From Aaosphaeria pasadenensis (lineage: Eukaryota; Ascomycota; Dothideomycetes; Pleosporales), in contig JAKLMB010000004.1 of NCBI GenBank assembly GCA_022813625.1, forward strand, positions 1,488,001 to 1,552,000: a stretch of DNA of 64,000 nt, in the 5' to 3' direction. How positions within the stretch are numbered: the stretch's first letter is position 1; each line of letters starts with the position of its first letter. The notes below the pieces were generated by a model, which was given only the letters and a program-made list of their open reading frames with translations, was not told where the DNA came from and did no database searches. This document shows, piece by piece, positions 1 through 10,588 of the stretch. The translations under genes were made by a program, and so were the position numbers.

Positions 1-1655
1 ACTGGCGAGTGGCTCGATGCTTGTCTAAGGCGTGTTGCTTGGAGGCTCTTTCCTTCTCCAGATCCTTGAGGCGCGCTTGCGCTTGACGCTGCTGCTCCTG
101 GAGTTCCTTGATGTCAGTCTCGAATCTGCTGACTCGACTTTGGGCATCATCGACTTTCTGCTTGAGATTTCGGACGGAATCCTGCTCGGTGCGAATCTCC
201 TGTTCAAGTCGGTTAATCTGATTCTGATTGGCGTGTGTCTGCTTGGTCACATCTCCACGCAGTCTGGTATATTCTTCGAAGTCAGCCTGCGAAAGCTCTC
301 TACCCTGTTGTTTGGCGGCAGCGGCAGCCTCTTTCTCCCATTTTTCTTGTGCTTTCTGCACCGTTGCTAGGTCCTTTTCGAATTTTGCGATCTGCTGGAC
401 TTGGGTTTCACGCTCCTTCGAGATGGCAGCAATGCGCTCCTCGTATTTGTGAACGTCCGCTGTGGAGATCTTGATCTTCTCATCGATTGGAACCAGGTTG
501 TTCTCTGCGTCCTCGACCTCCTTCTCTTTGCCTCTAATCGCCTTGACGGTCTTGTTGGCCTCTCGAGAAACCTTTGCCTGAGCCTGCTGGGCTTGTTCTA
601 AGCTCTTTTCGTATTTCTCGACACCCCGCTTATGTTGCTTCAACTCTTCTTTGTGTTTCGCAATTTCTTCACTTGATTCTGCGATGGTTTGCTGGAAGTG
701 GAAGAGCTTCCACAAGACGTGTGTCACGATGGCCTCGGCCTTTGCGGCCTCTTTCTTCTCGAGATCGTCCGCTGCAGACTTATGTTCCTGCCATTGCTTC
801 ATCTCGGCGTTGATCTGACGGCGCGTCTGGAGGTGGTCGGTCTGGTTGACGGTGGCGTTCTCGGCTTCTGCTTTTAGGCGCTCATACTGGGCCTTGTATT
901 CCAGACTACCGGAAATCTGCTCCACGAGACGGGTGAGGTCTTTCGGATTCTGCGATGCGACGTTCTCGACGTCACCCTGGAAGACTAGGAAGTTTCGCGC
1001 CTTGATCAGGATGCTTTGTTCTTCCAGCGCACTGTTGTATTGCTGTTGCGATACAGTGCGGCCGTCGATTCTGTATTCGCTAGTGTAGGAGCTGGTGATG
1101 CTGCGCTTCCATTTGTGGACCTGCCCCGCGTCGTCCTCAAAAACGGCCATAACCCACGCGGTCTGGGGATCGCCGCGCTGGCTGGCGGGCTGCGAATCGC
1201 CATTCTCCTGTGTAGCGCCATTCGGGTCGTCGCCGTTGGCTTCAGTTGCGGTGCCGTCTTCGTTGATCTTTGTGGTTCGAATGATGCGTCCGCGGTAAAT
1301 AAGATCTTTCAATGTGGATGATCGTAGATGAGATGATTTAATTCCGAGGACGAAGGAAATGGCGTCCATGCTACACAGTCGCATGCTGTCAGCGAAGATG
1401 CGCGCGCAAGAAAGTGGGGACTATTGGAAATCCTGTGCTGTAGGACTTACGAATTGGATTTACCGGAGCCATTGGGACCGATGATGGAGGTGAAGTACGA
1501 ATCCCCGAAGAGCAGAACATGATGTCCGCGATAGGATTTAAAGTCTGAGGAGCGCGCATAAGTCAGTTGGGTTGGGTTGCCAGAGATGAATGGAGATGGT
1601 GATGGGAGCGCGCCTGTCGCTTACTGTTGACCTCTAACTGCACGAGCTTCCCCAT
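1..1655 (-). CDS. SMC1: Cohesin subunit SMC1 (N-terminal part, truncated by window edge)
   Basis: This gene encodes the SMC1 ATPase of the cohesin ring, which holds sister chromatids together in the nucleus. I place the start at 1655 (MGKLVQLEVN). Exons read 1655-1625, 1544-1451 and 1370 onward to the left edge. Each intron has GT/AG ends and the spliced frame is continuous, giving about 498 visible residues. The head begins with NFKSYRGHHVLLFGD, and the Walker A motif GPNGSGKS lies at about residues 33-40. It is followed by MDAISFVLGI and LKDLIYRGR, the usual SMC1 wording. From about residue 170 the chain becomes a long charged heptad-rich coiled coil rich in E, K and Q, which continues off the window. 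The hinge, second coil and Walker B half are not in view. SMC1 is preferred over other SMC paralogues because of the FKSYRGHH and IKSSHLRSS signatures. Confidence 0.93.
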
Positions 1656-3091
1656 GTCGGCGAGCTGTCTCCCAGCGAGTGGGCGCCGTGATACCAATAG
1701 AATGAAGGCGAAATATCAGACCGGAGGAGGAATGATTCTGGTGATGGAGGGGAGGTACTGATAGTTGCGTGTGTTATCAGAGGGTGGGTGGCACGGTGGG
1801 TAGTTGGTGGTGGATTGGAGTTCGCGTGTTTGGCGGAGGCGCGTCGCGATTCGGCCTAACCGCCTACCGTAATTCCATTCCCTCTGATACTAACAGTCAC
1901 TGTATATGTTCATGTACATGTACATGTACATACCCAACTACGACTATGGTATCTAGGTACCTATACCTATACCTATACTCTAGTTAGGTACCTAGGTTGT
2001 TATACTCCAACATTGAATATAATGGCAATATATCCAATAGTGAACAGTGGAACTGGTCTCACTGAGATTACTACTGAGATCATGCAATCTGCACATAGCG
2101 ACCCACAGGATAGAGGTGGTTTTAGATATCACCGTGGTGTTGTACCTTATTTATCACAGATTGTACTCGTACAATATAACACCCACCTACTCATACTAGT
2201 GGGACCATGTTTATGAGCATCTAGAGATTTTTTGCAGCTATAGTAACAGCTTTCGAGGGACCTTTGGACTTCGGACTCTGGACTCTGGTACCTAGGCGGT
2301 GCTAGCTAGACAGGTAGGTACATTAGGGTAGGTACCTATACCTAAGTTATTGTAGGGTATGACGAAGCTACCTACGTAGCTACAGTACTTATGGTTCTCC
2401 CTTCTCTTCCCTTTTCTCTGCACCAGTATTTGTTATTCTTTTCTCTTCATGTTAATAATCACTGTACTCGGTAACTAGCCACATAACGCCATCTCGTGAA
2501 CAGGAGACGTGCCTGCAAACGTGAGTACATATGTGGTTATGATAAAAGGTTCCTCTTGGCATCGGCCTCCGTGTTGATCCTATGACGCTGCCTGGGTTAA
2601 CGAGCAACAACCAACAACCTCCAATCATTCCGCCCACGACCTCCCTCTTTCTCCATTATCCTCTCTTCCTCCCCCCATAACCATCATACCATCCCTTCTA
2701 CATCCTTTCGAGTCTTTACAAAGCATCCTCCATTCACACGCACGTAAACTCACTCGCCACAACTTAGGCCTATCAAGCACCATCCCTCCCACACTTGTCT
2801 TCCCCGCAGATCACAAGCCTGGAGCTCATTCTGTCTTTATTCCATATCGCCTATCTGGAACGGAAACTTGTCATGAGAACAAACTCTGGAATACCAACAG
2901 CCAGCTTACTCATATTGCTCATATAGCCTTGTTCGTACATTCCCTTTTCCACATTCTCTTTCCCATTATCTTTTCCCTCCTTGTCTGGCTCCTCAGCCCA
3001 AAGGATGGTCCTCCCTCGCCTCTCCCCAATTCCAAGCTCCAACTGCAGCACCACCAATAACAATAACAACGAGTAATACTGACAAAATAAA
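1656..3091. promoter_or_regulatory. Divergent promoter region between SMC1 and GPC1
   Basis: About 1.4 kb separates two divergently read genes, so both promoters must lie here. The SMC1 half holds a CATGTA repeat run near 1909-1932. It also holds several copies of the near-palindrome GGTACCTA and related CCTATA runs between about 1953 and 2000 and between 2288 and 2345. The GPC1 half is pyrimidine-rich from about 2637 to 2760, as is common in 5' leaders of filamentous fungi. No coding signal was seen on either strand. Confidence 0.5.
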
Positions 3092-4777
3092 ATGGCAGCT
3101 ATATCTCCTCCGCGACATCTGCAACGTCCCTCCCATCGCCGTGTCCCCTCGGGACTAGACTCCGTCCCAGAGGATTCATTCGTCATGTCTACCTCAAATT
3201 CACCCCCGATACACCCCCAATCCAAATCCGAACCAGAGTTGCGCGGTATCTCTGACCTCTCTGGAAACCCCCTCCCGGGCGATTCCACCCATGCCGGTAC
3301 AGCACTACTGGGCGAGGGTACTCATACCCAGCCAGCAACAACGCCCTCGCTCTCTCAAACACCTTCATACTCCGCAAGCATCCATTCATACCAGTCCGAA
3401 GATGAGAGCTCCTTCTTCCCACCCGTCGAGCGCATCACCATGTTCGATTTTGTTGAGAATCTTGCCCTACAACAAAGAGTAGAGAAGTGGCAGGCTTCCT
3501 TGCAATCACAGGCCGACAAGTTCAAGCGCCAGCAGTCGCGACTCAAGGGTACTGGTATGAATGCTAGGGACAGAGTTGTGGAAGAATGGCGTCGAAGGGT
3601 CCCAACCCCAGACGAACAGCTCGACAAGTACCGAGCGCGGATGCGGAAGTCCGTCGACCGCCTTCATGGGCAGTGGAAATCGCAGACAGCTGTCACCGCA
3701 CGCGAGAAGGCTTCCTTCATCGCTGGAGTATTGAATATCTTCATTTCTGGCTACCTTATCGGCGCATTCCCGCAGTACTTCCCGCACTGGTACACGGGCC
3801 AGATGCTTTACTTCATGCCAATCCGCTTCTACACCTACAAGAAGAAGGAGTACCACTATTTTCTCGCCGATCTTTGCTACTTCGTCAACCTCCTCCTCAT
3901 TCTCAGTATCTGGGTTTTCCCTTCGTCGAAACGCCTTTTTATCAGCAGCTACTGCTTGGCTTACGGAAACAATGCGGTCGCCATCGCCATGTGGCGGAAT
4001 TCTCTCGTCTTTCATTCTATGGACAAGGTTGTCAGGTAAGTTCATCCTCTATCCTCCGAAAGCGTTGCGCTGATCGTTGCAAGTCTGTTCATACACATCA
4101 TGCCTCCGGTTACACTTCACTGCCTCGTCCACCTTCTTTCGCCTGAGTTTCAGCGCGATAACTACCCTGCCATTTACACTATCCGTTTCTCGGCACCTGG
4201 CTCACCGGAGCATTATACCTTGTTCCAGATGATGCTCTGGGCTACATTTCCCTATGCCTTTTGGCAGCTCAGCTATCACTTTGGCATTACCGTTCGCAAG
4301 CGCGAGAAAATTGCTGCAGGCCGTTTGACATCGTTCGTGTGGCTGAGAAAGTCATACGCAAAGACTTGGATCGGCAAAATTGTCCTCTCCTTGCCAGATT
4401 CTCTACAAGAGCCTGCTTTCATGCTGATCCAGTATTCATACGCCGTCATAACGATGCTTCCTTGCCCAATTTGGTTCTGGTACCGATGGCCAAGCGGTTT
4501 ATTCCTGGTCGTAGTCTTCATATGGAGTATCTACAATGGCGCCACTTTTTACATCGACTTTTATGGAAAGAAATTCCAGAAGGAACTTGAGGCATTGAAG
4601 AAGGATGTCGCCAAATGGCAGAATTCACCCGTGTCAGGACTCGGACCTGTGACGCCAGGTGAGGGTGCTGGCGACCGCAAACTCGGGGAGATCGAGGCAC
4701 TCCCATCCCTCGAAGGCACTACAGAAGTGACTGGTGCTAAGGCAGAGGATAATGGACAAGTGCGGGAGCGCAAATGA
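3092..4777 (+). CDS. GPC1: Glycerophosphocholine acyltransferase Gpc1
   Basis: This is a predicted integral-membrane acyltransferase that transfers an acyl group from acyl-CoA to glycerophosphocholine, giving lyso-phosphatidylcholine in the PC recycling route. Exons are 3092-4035 and 4084-4777. The 48-nt intron has GTAAG and CAAG ends, and splicing restores VSLFIHIMPP, giving 545 residues. The first 110 residues are disordered and rich in Ser and Pro. A charged segment starting FDFVENLALQQRVEKW follows, then a polytopic core with several hydrophobic helices containing YFPHWYTGQMLYFMPIR, SYCLAYGNNAVAIAMWRNS and MLWATFPYAFWQLSYHFGI. These are family hallmarks (former DUF2838, yeast YGR149W). 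The C-terminus is a short acidic, coiled-coil-like tail. Length fits fungal members. The assignment rests on recognised family wording, not on a search. Confidence 0.92.
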
Positions 4778-5692
4778 GTAGTCCGGCGCTGCACACTCGA
4801 TCTTCTAACATGTCAATCGTCATGACGATTGATAGAAGACCGGAACGAATTCAACGACTCGATTTAAGATTTGCGCCACGCCTTGATTATTAAATTATTT
4901 TGGGGCTTTTGTATGGTTTCGTGTCTTACGGTAGCGGGAGTTGTGCTTCTTTTCCTTGTCTTGCATGCATCGTTTGCTAGCTTCTAGACTGGTTGACATA
5001 TACCCCTTTCCTTCGCTCTCTTTACCCAATCTAATTTGTTTTTAAGGCATTCACTGTTCTGTGCTAGGTCCCAGTCGCATGTGGAGATTCTGATTCTCAT
5101 ACGTTCTGCCTCTCGCTGTCGTGATATCCAATCTTCGAAAGCACCAGAATAGAACCCTCAAACACTTTCTACGCATCCTGCACCATGCTTTCACGATACT
5201 CAGCTGATCGGTATGCATCTAAAAGGCCGATGCTCTAATTCGGTCAAGTCAATCATTATCCACCCCCTGGATCAGCCTCGGATAGCTAATCTTTCTTAAT
5301 GTCTATACACCTGATTTAAAGGCTGCCGAGGAATGAACGCTTAAATAAGTTATCACAGATTCGCCTTCCAGATTGGTAAGTTTGACTTAGTCGACAATAA
5401 TGCTCTTCGCTCTTTCTCCAAAGGTCAAGAAGCGGTTGAAGATCAACCCAAGCTCTCTGGAGGACATCTTCTCTACACTCTAACAGACATATGCTTCCGC
5501 GCTGGGATCTCATCAATTACACATCTTCTACGATACAATAGGTCTTACGAGGCTCTCTATCCTACACGTGGGCCGCTTAATGCAAGAGGCTTTATAGCAT
5601 TGCAACTTTAAGGCCTGCCACTGGCATCGAGCACCTTTCGCACTCGTTCTTACAGCAGAATTGATTTTACTTAGACAGCTCTTTATTCCAAC
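4778..5692. other. Intergenic region downstream of GPC1
   Basis: The 0.9-kb spacer carries the GPC1 3' end. An AT-rich stretch with TTATTAAATTATTTTGGGG near 4888-4905 may include its polyadenylation area. The remainder is presumed leader and promoter of the repeat protein that starts at 5693. Only short spurious reading frames were seen. Confidence 0.4.
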
Positions 5693-6871
5693 ATGCCTGA
5701 TGATGGTGCTGAAACTCCCGGCGGCAGCAAGGCCGATAATGCCGAAGATCAAAGTCAGCCCAACAACCACCAACAGCAAGGCATCACCAACCCCATCACC
5801 ACTCCTAACCGAAACACTCCAAACTCAAGCATTCCTAACCCAAACACTCCAAACTCAAACGATTCAAACCAGAACATCCCAAACACACCCGACAGCGGCA
5901 TAAGATCGTTCACAGGCACCTTCAACGTACATACTCCACTAATCATAAACGGCGGAAATGTCTGCTTCAGCATCCGTCATCACCCAAACAGTCCACCATT
6001 CCCCAGCAGCGGAAGGAATTATGCAGGCGTCATCGACCCAATCAGTCTGGGTCCCAACTACGCCGACGGCAGAGGTGCCTATGCAAGCGACCTCAACGCG
6101 AACAGTCCCAATCCATTCTGCAACAACGGTAGAGGGGCAAATCGTTCAAGTCCATCCTACCTCAACGGCGGAAGGACTTATGCAAGTACCTCCAATCCAG
6201 ATAGTCCAAGTCCAACGTATGTCAACGGCAGGAGGACTTATGCAAGCGCCCTGAACCCAACCCGTCCAAGCCCATCACATATGAACGGTAGAATGACCTA
6301 TGCAAGCATTCTCGATCCAAACAGCTCAAGCCCATCATGCATCAATGGCGGAGGTACCCATGCAAGCAATCACTTCGCAGACCGGGTTATTCAAGAACTT
6401 AGATCTATGGCCCACTTCCCTTCCTTACCACAACCACAGCCACCGCAACCACAGTCACCTCTACCACAACCACCTCAACCACAACCATCTCAACCACCGC
6501 GTCGCTTCCGACCCCCAAGACCATCCTTCACACCGCCACGACTCTCTTCGAGGGGTGAGGTGCTCCTCGCTCCTAGAATCCCGTCATCATGGCAGGTGAG
6601 AACCGAGGTAGCGCGTCGAAGAGAAGGTTCTAGCCGTTCTGAGCGGAGTAACAGAAGCGATACTATGGCAAACGTCATGCAGGAGATGTTTGATACGGCG
6701 AGGCTGCAGAGGGGGGAGAAGAGGGTCAGGGGGTTGAGGAGGTTTTTTAATTCCCGGAGAATCAAGGCAACTGGGAAAAGGGGGCCTTCTTCTTTCCAGA
6801 AAGACGATAAAGATGGGGATGATGAAGATGAGGACAGTAGTGAAGATGAGGAAGGCAGTCAAGATGAATAG
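5693..6871 (+). CDS. Hypothetical low-complexity repeat protein with acidic tail
   Basis: I do not recognise this 392-residue, single-exon protein. Residues 1-70 are rich in Asn, Pro, Thr and Gln, with NTPNS-type repeats. About residues 106-226 are a 20-residue tandem repeat with the core NGGRTYAS..NP..PSP, encoded by exact 60-bp units. A run of PQPQ/PPQP follows near residues 243-275, then a basic segment (RGEKRVRGLRRFFNSRR), then a strongly acidic tail DDEDEDSSEDEEGSQDE. There is no signal peptide, membrane segment or known domain. Acidic repeat coding continues in the same frame past the TAG at 6869 for another 30 codons, to a TGA at 6962-6964. The open frame and composition support a real but rapidly evolving gene. 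Confidence 0.6.
   Translation: MPDDGAETPGGSKADNAEDQSQPNNHQQQGITNPITTPNRNTPNSSIPNPNTPNSNDSNQNIPNTPDSGIRSFTGTFNVHTPLIINGGNVCFSIRHHPNSPPFPSSGRNYAGVIDPISLGPNYADGRGAYASDLNANSPNPFCNNGRGANRSSPSYLNGGRTYASTSNPDSPSPTYVNGRRTYASALNPTRPSPSHMNGRMTYASILDPNSSSPSCINGGGTHASNHFADRVIQELRSMAHFPSLPQPQPPQPQSPLPQPPQPQPSQPPRRFRPPRPSFTPPRLSSRGEVLLAPRIPSSWQVRTEVARRREGSSRSERSNRSDTMANVMQEMFDTARLQRGEKRVRGLRRFFNSRRIKATGKRGPSSFQKDDKDGDDEDEDSSEDEEGSQDE
6010..6369 (+). repeat. 60-bp in-frame tandem repeat (minisatellite)
   Basis: The anchor TATGCAAG recurs at about 6080, 6179, 6239, 6299 and 6359. Degenerate copies lie near 6018 and 6138, giving a mostly constant 60-bp spacing. The units encode 20 residues each and keep frame inside the hypothetical gene 5693-6871. 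Copies differ by several substitutions, so the array is old or under selection, not a recent duplication. Confidence 0.75.
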
Positions 6872-7535
6872 GACAGTTATGACGAGGAAGACAGCCAAGA
6901 TGAAAATGGGCAAGCTGAGGTATTAGGCATGATGAACAGAGTCATGATTGATCGGACAAGATGAGCAAGCTGGTTAAGATGGTTCAGTTGAGTAAAATTA
7001 CTCGGGTAAGATGGTAAGCATGACCAGGGTGGGAAAGATGAATGAGATATGGTTGAAAGGTCACATTTGTTAATGTGTGACAAGGACGTTTGGAAAGGAT
7101 GAATCGGTTGTTCATTTGGATTTCATTGAGTCATCAACACCCAGCGATCGCATGGTCCCTGATGCACTCGCACAAATACAAACCCGACCGCAACACCAGT
7201 ACAATGCAAAACATATACAACTCATCCAATCTGCGCCTTCTAAAGCTTCACACTTTCTTCCCCAACTCTTCAAATCAAATCCAGGGACTATACTCACCCT
7301 CCTGCACTGGTAGGTCGTTATTAGATACCCCGATATCACGAATTGGTTCCTGGAGCCATGGCTAGCAAGAGCGGGCCTCTGTAGTCTTCAAGAATATACG
7401 ATTGATTGGTGATCCCCTAACCTAGAATCTACCAGTCTAAATAGCAACATACTACGGTCCTCCAATCCAAATTGACCAAAATCTTTTGTCCTAGTTCCCA
7501 AACCACAAATCCTCTGAGCTCCAGTCTAGTCCACC
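6872..7535. other. Intergenic region between convergent genes
   Basis: This is the spacer between two 3' ends. The first 90 bases extend the frame of the preceding gene beyond its stop. The rest holds AAGATGG/CAAGATGA-type imperfect repeats (6880-7020) and no supported gene. Confidence 0.4.
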
Positions 7536-9173
7536 TCACAACCTCGGACACGGCCCCAATTCCTTAGTCCCGTACTTCTTGAACAGCGCATCCGTCTTCT
7601 CCACCTGCATCTGAATGAGATCCCTAGCCTCAGCAGCCTTCTTATTCTCCCTCTTCCCCAACTGCTCCAAATGAGCCTCGTCAGGCCCGTCCGCAATCCT
7701 AACAGTCCTGACCTGCGCCCACATGTACGCGAGGGGAGTGTCCTGGCAGACACCCTCCGCGCCGTGTGTCTGTACAGCACGATCGATGACGTCCAACGCC
7801 ATGTTGGGCACGAGAATCTTAGCCTGCGCGATCTCGACGAGTGCGGTTTTCGCGTCGCCGGCGTCGATGGCGGCCGCGGCGTTGAGCACGATGAGCCGGG
7901 CCGCGTCGATCTCGATGCGGGATTTCGCCATCCATTGCAGGATCACGCCCTGCTGGGAGAGCTGCTTGCCGAAAGGTTGCTTGTGCGGTGCGTTGGCGCG
8001 GGTTAGGAGCCAGCGGAGGGCTTCTTCGGCCTGGTGGGGGTTCGGGTCAGTGTCAAATTTGGCAGTGAGAAATGTGAAGAAGAGCGGCTTACCGCGCCGA
8101 TAGATCGCATGGCATGGTGAATGCGGCCAGGACCCATGCGTCCCTGCATGATCTCGAAGCCCCTTCCCTCGCCCAGAACGATGTTCTCGGCTGGGACGCG
8201 GACGTTGCGGAAGATGAGGTGGGCGTGTCCGTGGGGAGCGTCGTCGTATCCGTAGACGGAGAGCATGCGCTTCACTTCGATGCCGGGGCTGTCTGAGGGC
8301 ACGATGATGATGGATTGCTGCTTGTACTTGTCTGCGTGGTTCGGGTCCGTCTTGCCGAGCACGATGTAGACTTTGCAGCGTGGGTCGCCGGCGCCGGATA
8401 TCCACCTATATGGTGTCAGTCATTAGTGAGAGAAATGAGATTGAGGTTGAGGTCGTTCATGTCGAACTGTGAACTTAGCAGTAGGGGGAATGAGATATAT
8501 CGTACCATTTCTATATTCTCAGAGTCAGTAACTTCTTCTCAATCAACCAACCACATCACACCCAGAAACAACCTACCTGACCATTAAGAACATACTCATT
8601 CCCCTCCCTCCTAATACTCAACTGCACATTCGTCGCATCACTCGACGCCGTATCCGGCTCCGTCATAACATAGCACGACCTAATCTCGCCCTCCAACAAC
8701 GGCCCCAACCACCTCTTCTTCTGCGCCTCACTCCCATACTTCGCCAGCAACTCCATGTTCCCCGTGTCGGGCGCCGCATTGTTCGTCGCCTCCGACGCCG
8801 TCCGGCTCCGCCCTAATTGCTCGCACATGAGTCCGTACTCAAGATTCGTGAAGCCGGCGCCGCCGTGCTCGCGGCCCGCGAGGAATTGGTTCCAGAGGCC
8901 CAGGGAGCGCGCTTTGGTCTTGAGTTCGGTCATTATGGGCGGGTAGGTCCAGCGGGTGGCGCCGGTGCCGAGTTGTGCGTGGTAGACGGGGTCGGCGGGG
9001 AGGCATTCTTCGTTGACGAATTTCTCGACCTGGGGGAAGGCGTGTTAGGGGTTTGGAGATTGGGATTGGGATTGGGGAGGGAGGATTTGGTCTACCAGGT
9101 CGAGTGTCTTGCGAGCTCTCTCGCTGACGAGAGGGCGCACGGCGGCGGGGATACGCTCTGAAGCTGTTGGCAT
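7536..9173 (-). CDS. Acyl-CoA dehydrogenase, ACAD10/11-like
   Basis: This is a FAD-dependent dehydrogenase that introduces the alpha-beta double bond in acyl-CoA during beta-oxidation. Exons are 9173-9096, 9029-8577, 8510-8506 (5 nt), 8405-8093 and 8030-7536, giving 447 residues. The start is MPTASERIPA at 9173; an in-frame ATG at 9230 is possible but lies outside the conserved part. The FAD/substrate region CYVMTEPDTASSDATNVQ is followed by NGQKWWISGAGDPR, which needs the microexon to be joined. Later come RMGPGRIHHAMRSIGA, QTHGAEGV and RIADGPDE at about residues 394-401. The last motif is typical of the ACAD10/11 branch. No phosphotransferase domain is fused. The protein ends in PRL, which only weakly resembles a peroxisomal PTS1, so its compartment is open. 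Confidence 0.88.
8506..8510 (-). other. Predicted 5-nt microexon of the acyl-CoA dehydrogenase gene
   Basis: On the minus strand the sequence reads ...GAATATAG|AAATG|GTACGATA.... Exon 2 ends in phase 0 at 8577 (CAG), and the last-but-one exon starts at 8405 with G, then TGG ATA TCC. Without the five bases AAATG the frame breaks and the conserved KWWISGAG motif is incomplete. With them the codons read AAA TGG TGG ATA TCC. The flanking introns are 66 and 100 nt and both have CTGAC branch-like sites. Confidence 0.72.
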
Positions 9174-9948
9174 GGTGGCTGATTTTGTCTTGTACTTGAT
9201 ATTTAATGTTGGTAGACAGTGACAATTCAAGAAATCGTATGGTGAACAATATGGGGACTACGATGATGTACAACGAAGGCAGTAGAGCAAATCACAAAGA
9301 CATTCACTCAATCACATCAATCGATTCAATCAACTCACCAACCCGAGAAGGAATTTAAACAGTTATATATCTACCCACACACCAAGCCACAGCGAACCAC
9401 CAACTTTAATCAAGGGCAGATAGCCGAAAAAGTCGTTCGATCATAAGTCAGTCGTTATGGTCAGACAATCCTGACCGGCTCTGAATTGTACCTCTCTCAA
9501 TGCCTCGGCTCGCTTCCCCGCAAAAACATTGCCGAGCTGGGAGAAATTGGAGCATACAGGAGACAATCAGCAGCAAGAACGTGATGATTAGGAAGGGGAT
9601 CATGGGTATAAAGAATGAGAAACATGCCATTGTCATACGATTTATGATATATTTGTCTAAGGAATATGTTGGGGTTGATGGGTGAGGTAGGTGAGGAGTT
9701 GGGATGTTCATTTATGTACCTAGGTACCTAGGCACTCATATTTGGAGTCGAGACTAGATCAATTCCCTACATTTGTCGATCTATAGTGTGTTCTACTGTG
9801 GTAATTACTATGAATAGATATACTGATTCTGCTGATATAAGAAATCTTGAGTGCTTCGGGGATCCTCAAATGCTCTGCGGTCTGGTTGTGAAGACATAGT
9901 GCAAGCCATCATCCGAATTTCCTGCCCCGGGATAAGTCTGGGAAGGTA
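9174..9948. promoter_or_regulatory. Upstream region of the acyl-CoA dehydrogenase gene
   Basis: This spacer separates the ACAD start (9173, minus) from the nuclease-like fragment (plus). It includes GTACCTAGGTACCTAGG at about 9716-9732, a palindromic motif repeated in other spacers of this window, and AT-rich sequence from 9740 to 9850. A short hydrophobic reading frame on the minus strand (9448-9711) has no other support. No start codon for the downstream fragment was found here. Confidence 0.4.
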
Positions 9949-10588
9949 GTGTCCGCAACAGTGGACTTAGTCCTCGCCTTCAGCGGAAACACCGACAGCA
10001 ATGTCCGTCGAGTCTACGAGAATCATAGGTCGGGAAGTTACGACGCCACGCTCAGCCTGATGACAGACGCATACACTGCTCGCCTTCTGCATGCGTGCGC
10101 TATACAGGTAGAAGCGCCTGGAGGCCAACCTATGGAAGCCGAGATGCGGCTTGCCGTCTATCATGCCGCCGTGCTGCGAAAGATGCGAGAGACAATCACC
10201 TTGACGTGGGAAGGGATAGATATTGATGCGGAAGCCGAACGCCTGATCCCGTCAATGGTCGGTTGGACTGTCATTGGACACCAGTGGTCGATGTACATTT
10301 CGAGTCTATTGCCCGACGGCAGCATTGTACGTTAAAATACCCCCCTTCCCCGAAAACCCCCTCGTGATTTGGCTAATGCTCGTTGTTTAGTTGTGTCAGG
10401 GTCCTCTCGACGAACTAGAGGGTAGTACGTCTACTCGCCAGGGCGTACTTCTCCTGCTGGATTTGGTGGAGCGCGTGGCTACCATGTCATCTGAGATTCT
10501 CTGGCCCATCATGCGAGAACAACTCGTGGGAGACGGACTCAAGGGTTGGCTGCATTACCCTGAAGCCGCAAAGGCAGACAAATCGTAG
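9949..10588 (+). pseudogene. C-terminal fragment resembling fungal PD-(D/E)XK nuclease-like domain protein
   Basis: Two coding blocks join across a GTACGT...TTTAG intron (10327-10390). They give a segment of about 190 residues with EMRLAVYHAAVLRKMRE, IPSMVGWTVIGHQWSMYIS and ILWPIM near its end. This order (residue-rich AVxHAA helix, then a hydrophobic strand V.GH.W, then a helical tail) resembles the C-terminal half of the PD-(D/E)XK nuclease-like domain proteins common in filamentous fungi. The frame is open upstream only to 9892, where a TGA lies, and has no ATG in that span. The upstream sequence is AT-rich and shows no N-terminal half. It is either a truncated relic or a gene whose 5' exons I cannot see. 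The coordinate 9949 is a GTG used only to mark the block. No function is claimed. Confidence 0.5.

Noticed and set aside
9448..9711. 87-residue minus-strand frame with a hydrophobic helix
   Set aside because: Short, no homologous wording, AT-biased sequence, and it lies in the promoter zone of the acyl-CoA dehydrogenase gene.
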